The translations under genes and the position numbers were made by a program. From Klebsiella variicola (lineage in GTDB: Bacteria > Pseudomonadota > Gammaproteobacteria > Enterobacterales > Enterobacteriaceae): a stretch of DNA of 64,000 bases. The notes beneath the pieces were generated by a model, which saw nothing but the letters and a program-made list of their open reading frames with translations, did no database searches and was not told the DNA's origin. Location: the NCBI RefSeq assembly GCF_000828055.2, contig NZ_CP010523.2:4588001-4652000 (forward strand). Direction: 5' to 3'. Positions 29,846-39,525 of this stretch are shown in pieces. How positions within the stretch are numbered: the first letter of the stretch is position 1; the number at the start of each line of letters is the position of its first letter.

Positions 29846-30048
29846 CTCAACGGGGTGCTAATAAACATACGCAATATCATTCAAGTTGCATCACGGCAGC
29901 AAGCGGGTGAATCCCCTGGAGCATAGATAACTATGTGACAGGGGTGAACGCGCGAAGCTAACGCAGATGCGGCTTGAAGGATGAAGCGTATGGGCTGAGA
30001 AAATACCCGTCGAACCTGATCCGGATAACGCCGGCGAAGGGATTTGAG
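29846..30048 (+). promoter_or_regulatory. TPP riboswitch of thiBPQ with ERIC-extended P3
   Basis: Thi-box RNA. P1 is CTCAA (29846-29850) with TTGAG (30044-30048). The conserved GGGGTGCT (29852-29859), GCTGAGA (29994-30000), ACCTGATCCGGATAACGCC (30014 on) and GGCGAAGGGA are all present. The P3 arm is CATACGC (29866-29872) with GCGTATG (29986-29992). The 113 nt between these arms are an ERIC-type repeat, making the aptamer region 203 nt, about twice the usual size. All TPP-contacting consensus segments are intact, so TPP repression of thiB is expected. Confidence 0.9.
29873..29985. repeat. ERIC (IRU) repeat within the TPP riboswitch P3 arm
   Basis: Reading plus: ATTCAAGTTGCA, GGCAGCAAGCGGGTGAATCC, CCTGGAGCATAGATAACTAT, GTGACAGGGGTGAACG and a closing region ending GCGGCTTGAA. 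This follows the ERIC core, with the pattern GTGAATCCCC...GGAGC...GTGAC...GGGGTGA that ERIC-PCR primers target, and has TTCAAG/CTTGAA ends. It folds into one long hairpin. The outer TATACTC ends are eroded or replaced by the P3 stem. Confidence 0.8.
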
Positions 30049-30093
30049 GCTCACTCAAAATCCTTTGCCACCCCTTTTTTCTGAGGTGCAAAG
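30043..30093 (+). promoter_or_regulatory. thiB riboswitch expression platform
   Basis: TTTGAG (30043-30048, the 3' side of P1) can instead pair with CTCAAA (30054-30059). Downstream, CTTTG-C-CACC (30063-30072) can pair with GGTGCAAAG (30085-30093), which covers part of the GAGG ribosome site and the first base of the GTG start. This suggests translation control by mutually exclusive helices. Inferred from complementarity only. Confidence 0.6.
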
Positions 30094-31076
30094 TGTTGAA
30101 AAAATTACTCCCGCTGCTGGCGCTGGTCGCCATGCCCGCTCTGGCTAAGCCTGTCCTCACCGTCTATACCTATGACTCCTTCTCTGCCGACTGGGGCCCC
30201 GGCCCGGCGGTCAAAAAAGCCTTTGAAGCGGACTGCGGCTGCGAACTGAAGTTCGTCGCCCTGGAAGATGGCGTTTCGCTACTGAATCGCCTGCGCATGG
30301 AAGGCAAGAACAGCAAGGCCGACATCGTGCTTGGCCTGGATAACAACCTGCTGGAAGCCGCGGCGCAGAGTAAACTGTTCGCCAAAAGCCACGTACCTGC
30401 CAGCGCGGTCAGCGTGCCAGGCGGATGGGATAATGACACCTTTGTCCCCTACGATTACGGCTATTTCGCCTTCGTCTATGACAAAAATAAACTGGCTAAC
30501 CCGCCGAAAAGCCTGAAAGAGCTGGTTGAGAGCCCGCAGAAATGGCGCGTCATCTACGAAGATCCCCGCACCAGCACCCCGGGGCTGGGCCTGCTGCTGT
30601 GGATGCAAAAGGTCTATGGCGATAAAGCGCCCGAGGCCTGGCAGAAGCTGGCGGCGAAAACGATCACCGTCACCAAGGGCTGGAGTGAAGCCTACGGTCT
30701 GTTCCTGAAAGGGGAAAGCGACCTGGTCTTAAGCTACACCACCTCGCCGGCTTACCACATTATTGAAGAGAAGAAAGACAACTATGCGGCGGCGAGCTTC
30801 GCTGAAGGCCATTATCTGCAGGTCGAAGTTGCCGCGCGTACCGCCGCCAGCAAGCAGCCGGAACTGGCGGAGAAGTTCCTCAAATTTATGGTCTCGCCTG
30901 GCTTCCAGAACGCCATCCCCACCGGGAACTGGATGTATCCGGTGACTCAGGTCGCGCTGCCGGCCGGGTTTGATACCCTGGTGAAGCCGCAGACCACCCT
31001 GTCGTTTACCCCGCAGCAGGTCGCCAGCGAGCGTCAGACCTGGATTAGCGCATGGCAACGCGCCGTCAGCCGCTAA
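30093..31076 (+). CDS. thiB: Thiamine/TPP ABC transporter periplasmic binding protein ThiB
   Basis: Periplasmic receptor that captures thiamine, thiamine phosphate and TPP for the ThiPQ importer. The GTG start gives 327 residues, the E. coli length, with GAGG 6 nt upstream. The signal peptide is about residues 1-18 (KKLLPLLALVAMPALA), then the mature domain starts KPVLTVYTYDSF. Family stretches include ALEDGVSLLNRLRMEGKNSK, YDYGYFAFVYDK and LKGESDLVLSYTTSPAYH. The last 25 nt overlap thiP. Expression is set by the TPP riboswitch directly upstream. Confidence 0.97.
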   Translation: MLKKLLPLLALVAMPALAKPVLTVYTYDSFSADWGPGPAVKKAFEADCGCELKFVALEDGVSLLNRLRMEGKNSKADIVLGLDNNLLEAAAQSKLFAKSHVPASAVSVPGGWDNDTFVPYDYGYFAFVYDKNKLANPPKSLKELVESPQKWRVIYEDPRTSTPGLGLLLWMQKVYGDKAPEAWQKLAAKTITVTKGWSEAYGLFLKGESDLVLSYTTSPAYHIIEEKKDNYAAASFAEGHYLQVEVAARTAASKQPELAEKFLKFMVSPGFQNAIPTGNWMYPVTQVALPAGFDTLVKPQTTLSFTPQQVASERQTWISAWQRAVSR

Positions 31077-32662
31077 ACCTTCGCGGGCTATTGCCGGGCC
31101 TTTTTGCCGCCACCCTGCTCTGCGCCGTCGCGCTGGCGGCGTTTCTGGCGCTGTGGTTTAGCGCCCCCGGCGCGGGCTGGCAATCGGTCTTCAGCGATAG
31201 CTACCTGTGGCACGTGGTGCGCTTCTCCTTCTGGCAGGCGTCGCTGTCAGCGCTGTTCTCGGTGGTGCCGGCCATCTTTCTCGCCCGCGCCCTTTACCGG
31301 CGTCGCTTCCCGGGCCGCACACTGCTGCTGCGCCTGTGCGCGATGACCCTGATCCTGCCGGTGCTGGTGGCGGTGTTCGGCATCCTCAGCGTCTATGGCC
31401 GCCAGGGCTGGCTGGCCTCGCTGTTTCACGCGCTCGGCTGGCAGTGGGATTTCTCGCCCTACGGTCTGCAGGGCATCCTGCTGGCGCACGTCTTTTTCAA
31501 TATGCCGATGGCCACCCGCCTGCTGCTGCAGGCGCTGGAGAGTATCCCTGGTGAACAGCGGCAAATTGCCGCCCAGCTTGGCATGCGCGGTTATGCCTTC
31601 TTCCGCCTCGTCGAATGGCCGTGGATGCGCCGGCACATTCCCGCCGTCGCTGCGCTGATTTTTATGCTCTGCTTCGCCAGCTTCGCCACCGTGCTGTCGC
31701 TGGGCGGCGGCCCGAAGGCCACCACAATTGAGCTGGCTATCTACCAGGCGCTGAGCTTTGACTACGATCCGGCGCGCGCGGCAATGCTGGCGTTGATCCA
31801 GATGCTTTGCTGCCTGGGGCTGGTGCTGCTCAGCCAGCGCCTCAGTAAAGCGGTGGCTATCGGCGTCAGCCATGTCCGCGGCTGGCGCGACCCTGACGAT
31901 CGTCTGCACAGCCGCCTGAGCGACGGACTCTTGATCGGCGCCGCCCTGCTGCTGCTGCTCCCGCCTCTGCTGGCGGTCATCGTCGACGGGATCAACCGCA
32001 ACATGCTGAACGTGCTGGCGCAGCCGGCGCTCTGGCAGGCATTGAGTACCTCTCTGCGCATCGCCATCGCCGCCGGGCTGTTGAGCGTAACCCTGACGAT
32101 GATGCTGCTGTGGAGCAGCCGGGAGCTGCGCGCCCGCCAGCGGCCGCTGGCCGGGCAGGCGATGGAGCTGAGCGGCATGTTAATCCTTGCCATGCCGGGG
32201 ATTGTGCTGGCCACTGGCTTTTTTCTGCTGCTCAGTAACAGCGTCGGACTGCCGGAGTCCGCCGACGGCATCGTCATCTTCACCAATGCCCTGATGGCGA
32301 TCCCCTACGCGCTCAAAGTGCTGGAAAACCCGATGCGCGACGTGACCGCTCGCTACAGTATGCTGTGCCAGTCGTTGGGGATTGAAGGCTTCACGCGGCT
32401 GCGGGTGGTTGAGCTTCGCGCCCTCCGGCGCCCGCTGGCCCAGGCGCTCGCCTTTGCCTGCGTGCTGTCGATTGGTGACTTCGGCGTGGTGGCCCTGTTC
32501 GGCAACGAGGCGTTCCGCACCCTGCCTTTCTATCTCTACCAGCAGATAGGCGCCTACCGCAGCCAGGACGGCGCCGTCACCGCCCTGCTCCTGCTGCTGC
32601 TCTGTTTCTTATTATTTACGCTGATTGAAAAACTTCCGGGGCGTGATGCTAAAACTCAATGA
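31052..32662 (+). CDS. thiP: Thiamine/TPP ABC transporter permease ThiP
   Basis: Fused two-module inner-membrane permease of the thiamine importer. The 536 residues match E. coli. About 12 membrane segments are arranged as two homologous halves, each with a coupling-loop region ([20 protein letters not shown] near 170 and the weaker [18 protein letters not shown] near 433) that contacts ThiQ. It starts inside the end of thiB (25-nt overlap) and overlaps thiQ by 17 nt, so the three genes are translationally coupled. Confidence 0.96.
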   Translation: MATRRQPLNLRGLLPGLFAATLLCAVALAAFLALWFSAPGAGWQSVFSDSYLWHVVRFSFWQASLSALFSVVPAIFLARALYRRRFPGRTLLLRLCAMTLILPVLVAVFGILSVYGRQGWLASLFHALGWQWDFSPYGLQGILLAHVFFNMPMATRLLLQALESIPGEQRQIAAQLGMRGYAFFRLVEWPWMRRHIPAVAALIFMLCFASFATVLSLGGGPKATTIELAIYQALSFDYDPARAAMLALIQMLCCLGLVLLSQRLSKAVAIGVSHVRGWRDPDDRLHSRLSDGLLIGAALLLLLPPLLAVIVDGINRNMLNVLAQPALWQALSTSLRIAIAAGLLSVTLTMMLLWSSRELRARQRPLAGQAMELSGMLILAMPGIVLATGFFLLLSNSVGLPESADGIVIFTNALMAIPYALKVLENPMRDVTARYSMLCQSLGIEGFTRLRVVELRALRRPLAQALAFACVLSIGDFGVVALFGNEAFRTLPFYLYQQIGAYRSQDGAVTALLLLLLCFLLFTLIEKLPGRDAKTQ

Positions 32663-33347
32663 TGTGACCTGGCTGTACCAGCATCTGCCGATGCGCTTTA
32701 CCCTCGACGTCGCGCGCGGCGAGCGCATCGCGGTGCTCGGCCCCAGCGGCGCCGGAAAGAGCACCCTGCTGAATCTGATCGCCGGTTTTCTACCGCCCGC
32801 CAGCGGCAGCCTGCGGATCAATGGCGAGGCGCATAACGCGACGCCGCCGGCGCAGCGTCCGGTCTCGATGCTGTTCCAGGAGAATAACCTGTTTAACCAT
32901 CTCACGGTTCGGCAGAATATCAGCCTCGGGATCCACCCGGGCCTGAAACTGAGCCGCGAGCAGCAGGCGCAGGTGGCGGCAATGGCCGGACAGATGGGAA
33001 TTGATGCGCTGCTGGAACGCCTGCCGGGCGAGCTTTCCGGCGGTCAGCGGCAGCGCGCGGCGCTGGCCCGCTGTCTGGTGCGCCAGCAGCCGGTGCTGTT
33101 ACTGGATGAACCCTTCTCAGCGCTTGACCCGGCGCTGCGTCAGGAAATGCTGTCCCTGGTCGCCGATGTCTGCGAGCAGCAGCAGCTCACTCTGCTGATG
33201 GTCTCCCACAGCGTGGAAGATGCCGCGCGCATCGCGCCGCGCTCGATAGTGGTCGCCGAAGGGCGGATTGTCTGGGATGGCGCCACCGCCGAGCTGTTAA
33301 GCGGCAACAGCAGCGCCTCACATCTGATGGGCATCAGCGCGCAATAA
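32646..33347 (+). CDS. thiQ: Thiamine/TPP ABC transporter ATP-binding protein ThiQ
   Basis: Cytoplasmic ATPase that drives thiamine import through ThiP. The ATG at 32646 gives 233 residues ([18 protein letters not shown]), matching E. coli ThiQ; a start seven codons upstream is unsupported. It carries Walker [10 protein letters not shown] (near 33), Q-loop LFQENNLF, signature LSGGQRQR (near 128), Walker [13 protein letters not shown] and the switch histidine in MVSHS. It ends 14 nt inside the convergent yabI 3' end. Confidence 0.97.
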   Translation: MLKLNDVTWLYQHLPMRFTLDVARGERIAVLGPSGAGKSTLLNLIAGFLPPASGSLRINGEAHNATPPAQRPVSMLFQENNLFNHLTVRQNISLGIHPGLKLSREQQAQVAAMAGQMGIDALLERLPGELSGGQRQRAALARCLVRQQPVLLLDEPFSALDPALRQEMLSLVADVCEQQQLTLLMVSHSVEDAARIAPRSIVVAEGRIVWDGATAELLSGNSSASHLMGISAQ

Positions 33348-34101
33348 CCTTGTGCAGGATCGCCAGATAGACCGGCATCAGCGGATGGCGGCAGACCAGA
33401 GTCAGCGCCGTCGCGGCGACCACCACCATCAGCGGTGACAGCCACAGTAGTCGGCCGCGCGGCAGCCAGCGGGTCAGGCGATCGCCTGAGGTTTTCGCGC
33501 TCCGCCACAGCCGCCAGCACAGCCACCCTGCCAGCCAGGCCAGCAGCGCCGCCCCCAACAGCAGCCATTTAAAGCTGGCGCTGTTTTCATCGGCCGGAAT
33601 ATCAATCGCCGCCCCGGCGAGAATGCCGGGCAGGAAATAGAGCGGCGGCCAGAGCAGGCAGCCGATAATATTCGGTAGCACAAACTTCGCCACCGGCAGA
33701 TCGAGCATCCCGGCGACCATCGGCACCAGCGGTCGCGTCGGCCCAACAAAGCGGCCGATCAGAATGGTGATCATGCTGTGCTGATGCAACGCATGCTCGG
33801 TCTTCTCCAACAGGGCACGGTTTTTCTTCATAAACGACCAGCGGTGCAGCGGCTTTTTAAAGCGCCAGCCGAGCCAGAATGAGATCCAGTCGCCCAGCAG
33901 ACAGCCGACAATCCCCGCCAGCCACGCCTGCCAGAAGTTAACCTCACCGCTGCCGATAAGCGCCCCAAGGCCGGCCATCATCACCGTTCCGGGTAAGATA
34001 AGCCCCACCAGCGCCAGCGACTCGAGAAAGGCCACCAGCATCACGGCTAACAACGAGTAGACCGTGGATTGGGTGATAAAGTGTTCCAGCAATGCTTGCA
34101 T
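33334..34101 (-). CDS. yabI: DedA-family inner membrane protein YabI
   Basis: DedA/SNARE-associated membrane protein. DedA proteins contribute to envelope and proton-motive-force homeostasis, and some recycle undecaprenyl phosphate or flip lipids; the role of YabI itself is not well fixed. Length is 255 residues with about five membrane segments. The family motifs are [20 protein letters not shown] (near 25-44), [10 protein letters not shown] and [17 protein letters not shown], which has the conserved arginines. The 3' end overlaps thiQ convergently by 14 nt. Confidence 0.94.
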   Translation of the reverse strand: MQALLEHFITQSTVYSLLAVMLVAFLESLALVGLILPGTVMMAGLGALIGSGEVNFWQAWLAGIVGCLLGDWISFWLGWRFKKPLHRWSFMKKNRALLEKTEHALHQHSMITILIGRFVGPTRPLVPMVAGMLDLPVAKFVLPNIIGCLLWPPLYFLPGILAGAAIDIPADENSASFKWLLLGAALLAWLAGWLCWRLWRSAKTSGDRLTRWLPRGRLLWLSPLMVVVAATALTLVCRHPLMPVYLAILHKVIAR

Positions 34102-34229
34102 AATGTACCCGGTTAAAAAACGAAGCCCGGATTCTCCGGAGCCATCGCGCCCTCGTCAAGCCACCAATTGTCTTAATAGTTTACTGGCTGTGATATTTAA
34201 GCGGGTCATCATTTCACTTTCTTTACTTT

Positions 34230-35075
34230 TTATTCACATCCTGCACGGAATTCGCTCGGGCTGGCGCCGGTGCATTTTTTAAATACGCGCGAAAAATAGA
34301 GCTGATCTTCAAAGCCAACGTTGCGCCCGACGGTGGCGATCGGCATCCGTGTCGTGCTCAGCAGCAGTTTGGCCTGGCTGATGCGCTGATCTTCCCGCCA
34401 GCCGAGCACGCTGATCCCCAACTGCTGGCGGAACAGGTGCGACAGACGCGAGGGCGACAGGCAGACGTGCTGGGCGACGCTGGCAATATCAAAATGGCTG
34501 TCCGCCAGATGGTCGCTGATGTACTGGCAGGCGTCGCGCACCCGGTTATCCAGCGGCGGATGCAGCGATTCGTTGATCGCCTCCATGCGCCGCAGCAGCA
34601 GCTGTTCCAGCAGATTTATCGCCAGCAGTTCGGAATAGCGCCCCGCCCCCTGCCCGGCATCGACGATCTGGCCGAACAGTTCGCCAAAGCGCGCCTGCCA
34701 CTGTTCATCCGGACGGAAAAAGCCGGTCTGGGCGAAGATCGTCGGCCAGTTGAGCCACTCGTGCCAGTAGGCGCGCGGCCGGAAGTAGACCCACTGGTGA
34801 TACCACTCGCTGGCGTCGGGATGGCGGCCGTAGTGATGGATTTCCCCTGGCGGGAACAGCAGCATATCACCCGGCCGGCAGACGAACTGTTCGCCGTGGT
34901 TGTTGATAACACCCTCGCCGCGGATCGTCAGGTTGAGAATATAGCCTTTCATGCCCAGCGGGCGGTCGATAAAGAAATCCAGGTATCCCTGCGCCTCAAT
35001 CGGCGTGAGGCCGGTGACCAGATGAGCGTTAAAAGAGTAGCCCGGCAGCAGCGGATCGTTTTGCGTTTCGGCCAT
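34230..35075 (-). CDS. araC: Arabinose operon regulator AraC
   Basis: L-arabinose-responsive activator/repressor of araBAD. The ATG at 35075 gives 281 residues ([20 protein letters not shown]). The N-terminal arm and arabinose-binding cupin occupy about residues 1-170, and two helix-turn-helix units lie in the C-terminal domain ([20 protein letters not shown] and [20 protein letters not shown]). It ends at FRAGCE, about 11 residues shorter than E. coli AraC; the lost tail is outside the DNA-binding domain. Divergent from araB. Confidence 0.96.
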   Translation of the reverse strand: MAETQNDPLLPGYSFNAHLVTGLTPIEAQGYLDFFIDRPLGMKGYILNLTIRGEGVINNHGEQFVCRPGDMLLFPPGEIHHYGRHPDASEWYHQWVYFRPRAYWHEWLNWPTIFAQTGFFRPDEQWQARFGELFGQIVDAGQGAGRYSELLAINLLEQLLLRRMEAINESLHPPLDNRVRDACQYISDHLADSHFDIASVAQHVCLSPSRLSHLFRQQLGISVLGWREDQRISQAKLLLSTTRMPIATVGRNVGFEDQLYFSRVFKKCTGASPSEFRAGCE

Positions 35076-35284
35076 ACGCGTGGTTCTCCCCGAAGGTATT
35101 AGTGACACCAATTGTCCATATTCATCATTTTATCGCTCTCGGCCCTGTCGCGACTGCGACGGCGGTGGGAATTTCGCTAAAAAGCCGCACGGTAAGCGAA
35201 AAAGCGCCAGCAGCGTGCATTCCACCGTGATATACCGGGTAACAAAAGTGTCTATAAATACGGCAGGAAAGTCCACATCGAATA

Positions 35285-35300
35285 TTTGCACGGCGTCACA
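35285..35300. promoter_or_regulatory. CRP site in the ara control region
   Basis: TTTGCACGGCGTCACA; on the reverse strand TGTGACGCCGTGCAAA, a good CRP site. It is identical in context to the E. coli araC-araBAD CRP site, lying just upstream of araI1. Confidence 0.85.
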
Positions 35301-35313
35301 CTTTGCGAGGTGA

Positions 35314-35351
35314 CAGCAAAATAATCCATAAGATTAGCGAATCCGGCCTGA
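35314..35351 (+). promoter_or_regulatory. araI1 and araI2 AraC half-sites
   Basis: araI1 CAGCAAAATAATCCATA (35314-35330) and araI2 TAGCGAATCCGGCCTGA (35335-35351) start 21 bp apart, the spacing needed for AraC activation. araI2 overlaps the -35 region CTGACG (35348-35353). Confidence 0.88.
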
Positions 35352-35377
35352 CGGATTTTGCCGGGGATATCTACTGT
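35348..35377 (+). promoter_or_regulatory. araBAD promoter
   Basis: Weak -35 CTGACG (35348-35353) and -10 TACTGT (35372-35377), 18 bp apart, as in the AraC-dependent E. coli promoter. The -10 is 35 nt before the araB ATG. Confidence 0.8.
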
Positions 35378-35411
35378 TGCTGCATGAATGATTTCTGCAT
35401 GGAGTAACAAG

Positions 35412-37121
35412 ATGGCAATTGCGATTGGCCTCGACTTTGGTAGTGACTCAGTCCGCGCCCTGGCGGTGGAATGCGCGTCCGGCGCAGAGCTGGCGGCAAG
35501 CGTAGAGTGGTATCCGCGCTGGCGGGAAGGACAGTATTGCGATGGGGCTAACAACCGGTTCCGCCACCACCCGCGAGATTACATCGAGTCCATGGAAGCG
35601 GCGCTGAAAAGCGTGCTCGCTTCGCTGAGCGCCGAACAGCGCGCCGACGTCGTGGGCATTGGCGTCGATAGCACCGGCTCAACCCCGGCTCCCGTTGATG
35701 CCGAGGGCAACGTGCTGGCGCTGCGCGAAGAATTCGCTGACAACCCTAACGCCATGTTTGTCCTGTGGAAGGATCACACCGCGGTCGAGGAAGCCGAGGC
35801 GATCACCCGCCTGTGTCACCAGCCGGGCAAAGAGGATTACTCGCGCTATATCGGCGGTATCTACTCCAGCGAATGGTTCTGGGCCAAAATCCTTCACGTC
35901 ACCCGCGAAGATAGCGCCGTCGCCCAGGCTGCCGCCTCGTGGGTAGAGCTTTGCGACTGGGTACCCGCCCTGCTCTCCGGCACCACCCGTCCGCAGGATC
36001 TGCGCCGCGGCCGCTGCAGCGCCGGACATAAATCGCTGTGGCATGAAAGCTGGGGCGGTCTGCCGCCGGCCAGCTTCTTCGATGAGCTTGATCCCATCAT
36101 TAACCAGCATCTGGCCTGGCCGCTGTTCACCGATACCTGGACGGCCGATGTGCCGGTCGGCACGCTGAGCGCAGAGTGGGCCCAGCGTCTGGGTCTGTCG
36201 CAGACCGTGGCCATCTCCGGCGGCGCCTTCGACTGCCATATGGGCGCCGTTGGCGCCGGGGCGCAACCTAACGCGCTGGTGAAAGTCATCGGCACCTCCA
36301 CCTGCGACATCCTGATTGCCGATAAAGAGAGCGTCGGCGAGCGCACGGTAAAAGGTATCTGCGGGCAGGTTGACGGCAGCGTGGTTCCGCACTTTATCGG
36401 CATGGAGGCAGGCCAGTCCGCCTTCGGCGATATTTACGCCTGGTTTGGCCGCATTCTCGGCTGGCCGCTGGAACAACTGGCTCAGCAGCAGCCGGCGTTG
36501 CGCGAGCAAATCAAAGCCAGCCAAAAACAGTTACTGCCGGCGCTCACCGAAGCCTGGGCCAATAATCCGTCCCTCGATCACCTGCCGGTGGTGCTCGACT
36601 GGTTCAACGGCCGCCGCACGCCGAATGCCAACCAGCGTCTGAAAGGGGTGATCACCGATCTTAACCTGGCGACCGACGCGCCGGCGCTGTTCGGTGGCCT
36701 CATCGCCGCCACCGCCTTTGGCGCCCGCGCCATTATGGAGTGCTTCACCGAGCAGGGGATCCCGGTTAACAACGTGATGGCCCTCGGCGGTATCGCACGG
36801 AAAAACCAGGTCATCATGCAGGCCTGCTGCGATGTGCTGAACCGCCCGCTGCAGATTGTCGCCTCCGATCAGTGCTGTGCGCTGGGGGCGGCTATCTTCG
36901 CCGCCGTCGCCGCCGGCGTCTATGACGATATTCCCGCCGCCCAGCAGCGGATGGCAAGCCAGGTGGAAACCACCCTGCAGCCACGCCCGGCGCAGGCGCA
37001 ACGTTTCGAACAACTCTATCAGCGCTACCAGCAGTGGTCGGTCAGCGCTGAACAACACTATCTCCCTTCGGCTGCAAAGGCGGAAAAAGCCCCGCAATCT
37101 CAGGCAGCGCTCACCCATTAA
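35412..37121 (+). CDS. araB: L-ribulokinase AraB
   Basis: Phosphorylates L-ribulose to L-ribulose 5-phosphate. The ATG at 35412 gives 569 residues ([20 protein letters not shown]) with GGAG 8 nt upstream. It is an FGGY-family two-lobed kinase: phosphate loop DFGSDSVR near residue 10, substrate region [13 protein letters not shown], and the C-terminal ATP-site motif [20 protein letters not shown]. First gene of araBAD, 10 nt before araA. The C-terminal tail differs slightly from E. coli (566 residues). Confidence 0.97.
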   Translation: MAIAIGLDFGSDSVRALAVECASGAELAASVEWYPRWREGQYCDGANNRFRHHPRDYIESMEAALKSVLASLSAEQRADVVGIGVDSTGSTPAPVDAEGNVLALREEFADNPNAMFVLWKDHTAVEEAEAITRLCHQPGKEDYSRYIGGIYSSEWFWAKILHVTREDSAVAQAAASWVELCDWVPALLSGTTRPQDLRRGRCSAGHKSLWHESWGGLPPASFFDELDPIINQHLAWPLFTDTWTADVPVGTLSAEWAQRLGLSQTVAISGGAFDCHMGAVGAGAQPNALVKVIGTSTCDILIADKESVGERTVKGICGQVDGSVVPHFIGMEAGQSAFGDIYAWFGRILGWPLEQLAQQQPALREQIKASQKQLLPALTEAWANNPSLDHLPVVLDWFNGRRTPNANQRLKGVITDLNLATDAPALFGGLIAATAFGARAIMECFTEQGIPVNNVMALGGIARKNQVIMQACCDVLNRPLQIVASDQCCALGAAIFAAVAAGVYDDIPAAQQRMASQVETTLQPRPAQAQRFEQLYQRYQQWSVSAEQHYLPSAAKAEKAPQSQAALTH

Positions 37122-37131
37122 GGATACGAAA

Positions 37132-38634
37132 ATGACGATTTTTGATAACTATGAAGTATGGTTCGTTATTGGCAGCCAACATCTGTACGGCCCGGAAGCC
37201 CTGCGCCAGGTGACGAAGCATGCCGAACATGTGGTGAACAGCCTGAATGCGGAAGCCAAACTGCCTTGCAAACTGGTCCTTAAGCCGCTGGGCACCACCC
37301 CGGACGAGATCACTCATATCTGCCGCGACGCCAACTACGATGACAAATGCGCCGGGTTAGTGGTCTGGTTGCATACCTTCTCGCCGGCAAAAATGTGGAT
37401 CAACGGCCTGACCATCCTCAATAAGCCGCTGCTGCAGTTCCATACGCAATACAATGCCGCGCTGCCGTGGGACAGCATCGATATGGACTTTATGAACCTG
37501 AACCAGACCGCGCACGGCGGCCGCGAGTTCGGTTTCATCGGCGCCCGTATGCGCCAGCAACACAGCGTGGTCACCGGCCACTGGCAGGATAAAGAAGCCC
37601 ACCAGCGCATCGGCGGCTGGATGCGCCAGGCGGTCTCCAAACAGGATACTCGCCATCTGAAAGTGTGCCGTTTCGGCGATAACATGCGCGAAGTGGCGGT
37701 GACCGACGGCGATAAAGTCGCGGCGCAGATCAAGTTTGGCTTCTCAGTGAACACCTGGGCGGTCGGCGATCTGGTGCAGGTGGTCAACAGCATCAGCGAC
37801 GGCGATATCAGCGCGCTGGTCGATGAATATGAAAGCAGCTACCGTCTGACCCCGGCGGCGCAGGTTCACGGCGAGAAGCGCCAGAACGTGCTGGACGCCG
37901 CGCGCATTGAGCTGGGGATGAAACGCTTCCTCGAGCAGGGCGGGTTCCACGCCTTTACCACCACCTTTGAAGATCTCCACGGCCTGAAACAGCTTCCGGG
38001 TCTCGCCGTGCAGCGCCTGATGCAGCAGGGCTACGGCTTTGCCGGTGAAGGCGACTGGAAAACCGCCGCTCTGCTTCGCATCATGAAGGTGATGTCAACC
38101 GGTCTGCAGGGCGGCACCTCCTTTATGGAGGATTACACCTACCACTTCGACAACGGCAACGATCTGGTGCTCGGTTCGCATATGCTGGAAGTGTGCCCGA
38201 CGATCGCTACCGCTGAGAAACCGATCCTCGACGTCCAGCCGCTGGGTATCGGCGGCAAAGCGGATCCGGCGCGTTTGATCTTCAATACCCAGACCGGCCC
38301 GGCGATTGTCGCCAGCCTGATCGATCTGGGAGATCGCTTCCGTCTGCTGGTCAACACCATTGAAACCGTCCCGACGCCGCACGATCTGCCGAAGCTGCCG
38401 GTGGCCAACGCTCTGTGGAAAGCGCAGCCGGATCTGCGTACCGCTTCGGAAGCCTGGATCATCGCCGGTGGCGCGCACCATACCGTCTTCAGCCATGCGC
38501 TGAATCTCGACGATATGCGCCAGTTCGCCGAGCTGCACAATATCGAGCTGACGGTCATCGACAACGATACCCGTCTGCCGTCCTTCAAGGACGCGCTGCG
38601 CTGGAATGAAGTGTATTACGGTTCAAAACGCTAA
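37132..38634 (+). CDS. araA: L-arabinose isomerase AraA
   Basis: Manganese-dependent isomerisation of L-arabinose to L-ribulose. The protein is 500 residues from the ATG at 37132 ([20 protein letters not shown]), the E. coli length; AAGGA lies upstream. Family stretches include [20 protein letters not shown] and the metal-site region [18 protein letters not shown] (near 333-350), with a late histidine in [12 protein letters not shown]. It is followed by a 137-nt structured gap before araD. Confidence 0.97.
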   Translation: MTIFDNYEVWFVIGSQHLYGPEALRQVTKHAEHVVNSLNAEAKLPCKLVLKPLGTTPDEITHICRDANYDDKCAGLVVWLHTFSPAKMWINGLTILNKPLLQFHTQYNAALPWDSIDMDFMNLNQTAHGGREFGFIGARMRQQHSVVTGHWQDKEAHQRIGGWMRQAVSKQDTRHLKVCRFGDNMREVAVTDGDKVAAQIKFGFSVNTWAVGDLVQVVNSISDGDISALVDEYESSYRLTPAAQVHGEKRQNVLDAARIELGMKRFLEQGGFHAFTTTFEDLHGLKQLPGLAVQRLMQQGYGFAGEGDWKTAALLRIMKVMSTGLQGGTSFMEDYTYHFDNGNDLVLGSHMLEVCPTIATAEKPILDVQPLGIGGKADPARLIFNTQTGPAIVASLIDLGDRFRLLVNTIETVPTPHDLPKLPVANALWKAQPDLRTASEAWIIAGGAHHTVFSHALNLDDMRQFAELHNIELTVIDNDTRLPSFKDALRWNEVYYGSKR

Positions 38635-38643
38635 GAGGCCGTC

Positions 38644-38737
38644 CCCTCACCCTTTCCCTCTCCCCGTTGGGGAGAGGATACCGTCAGGGCGCCATGCCGC
38701 CTTTCTCCCTCTCCCGCCGGGAGAGGGTCGGGGTGAG
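38644..38737. repeat. Structured palindromic repeat between araA and araD
   Basis: An outer stem (CCCTCACCC 38644-38652 / GGGTGAGGG 38729-38737) encloses two perfect 9-bp hairpins, CCTCTCCCC/GGGGAGAGG (38657-38677) and CCCTCTCCC/GGGAGAGGG (38705-38725). The sequence type CCCTCACCC...CCTCTCCC is a widespread enterobacterial intergenic repeat (boxC/BIME-like). Within the operon it may stabilise the araBA mRNA or reduce araD expression. Confidence 0.75.
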
Positions 38738-38771
38738 GGATACCCGACTCGCCTGCTATTCGGAGCACACT

Positions 38772-39467
38772 ATGTTAGAAGATCTTAAACGCCAGGTTCT
38801 GGAAGCCAACTTAGCGCTGCCGCAGCATAATCTGGTGACCTTAACCTGGGGTAACGTCAGCGCCGTCGACCGCGACCAGGGCGTTCTGGTTATCAAACCC
38901 TCCGGCGTGGATTACCGCGTGATGACCGCCGACGATATGGTGGTCGTCAGTCTGGAGACTGGCGAGGTGGTGGAAGGCAACAAGAAGCCCTCGTCGGATA
39001 CCCCTACTCATCGCCTGCTGTATCAGGCCTTCCCGACGCTGGGCGGTATTGTGCATACCCATTCGCGCCACGCCACCATCTGGGCGCAGGCCGGACAATC
39101 CATTCCAGCGACCGGCACCACCCACGCTGACTATTTCTATGGCCCGGTTCCCTGCACCCGGTTGATGACCGATGCGGAGATCAACGGCGAATATGAGTGG
39201 GAAACCGGCAACGTGATTGTCGAAACTTTCCGTCAGCAGGGAATCGACCCGGCGCAGATGCCCGGCGTGCTGGTGCATTCCCACGGCCCGTTTGCCTGGG
39301 GTAAGAATGCCGAAGACGCGGTGCATAACGCCATCGTGCTGGAAGAGATCGCCTATATGGGCATCTTCTGTCGCCAGCTGGCGCCGCAGCTGCCGGATAT
39401 GCAGCAGACGCTGCTCGATAAGCACTATCTGCGTAAGCACGGGGCCAAAGCCTACTACGGCCAATAA
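38772..39467 (+). CDS. araD: L-ribulose-5-phosphate 4-epimerase AraD
   Basis: Zinc-dependent epimerase yielding D-xylulose 5-phosphate for the pentose phosphate pathway. The ATG at 38772 gives 231 residues ([20 protein letters not shown]), the E. coli length, with CGGAG 8 nt upstream. Longer in-frame readings run into the intergenic repeat. It has the class II aldolase fold with zinc histidines in GIVHTHSRH (near 95 and 97) and [12 protein letters not shown] (near 171). Last gene of araBAD. Confidence 0.97.
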   Translation: MLEDLKRQVLEANLALPQHNLVTLTWGNVSAVDRDQGVLVIKPSGVDYRVMTADDMVVVSLETGEVVEGNKKPSSDTPTHRLLYQAFPTLGGIVHTHSRHATIWAQAGQSIPATGTTHADYFYGPVPCTRLMTDAEINGEYEWETGNVIVETFRQQGIDPAQMPGVLVHSHGPFAWGKNAEDAVHNAIVLEEIAYMGIFCRQLAPQLPDMQQTLLDKHYLRKHGAKAYYGQ

Positions 39468-39498
39468 TCACCCTGCTCGCCACCTTAGCGCCGAATAC

Positions 39499-39514
39499 CT
39501 GTATAAAACCCCAG
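39499..39514. promoter_or_regulatory. LexA box of polB (one weak half-site)
   Basis: CTGTATAAAACCCCAG fits CTGT-N8-ACAG except for C in place of the first A of the right half-site. The E. coli polB LexA box occupies the same place with ACAG. SOS control is likely retained but weaker. Confidence 0.65.
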
Positions 39515-39525
39515 CGTCCATCATG

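Larger units (their letters stand above)
35076..35411. promoter_or_regulatory. araC-araBAD divergent control region
   Basis: A 336-nt gap with the classic layout. An araO2-like segment (ACCAATTGTCCATATT) is at about 35107-35122 near araC. An araO1-like segment (GTGTCTATAA, then CGGCAG-AAAGTCCACA) lies at about 35248-35278. The CRP site, araI1/I2 and the araBAD -10 follow (separate entries). It supports loop repression and arabinose activation as in E. coli. Confidence 0.85.

Noticed and set aside
34230..35075. AraC as a truncated pseudogene because it is shorter than the E. coli protein
   Set aside because: Both helix-turn-helix motifs are complete and the missing C-terminal tail is dispensable and variable; Salmonella AraC has a similar length.
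38644..38737. CRISPR-like alternation of short repeats
   Set aside because: Only two hairpin units inside a larger stem, no spacers of constant length and no cas genes; it is a known type of intergenic palindromic repeat.
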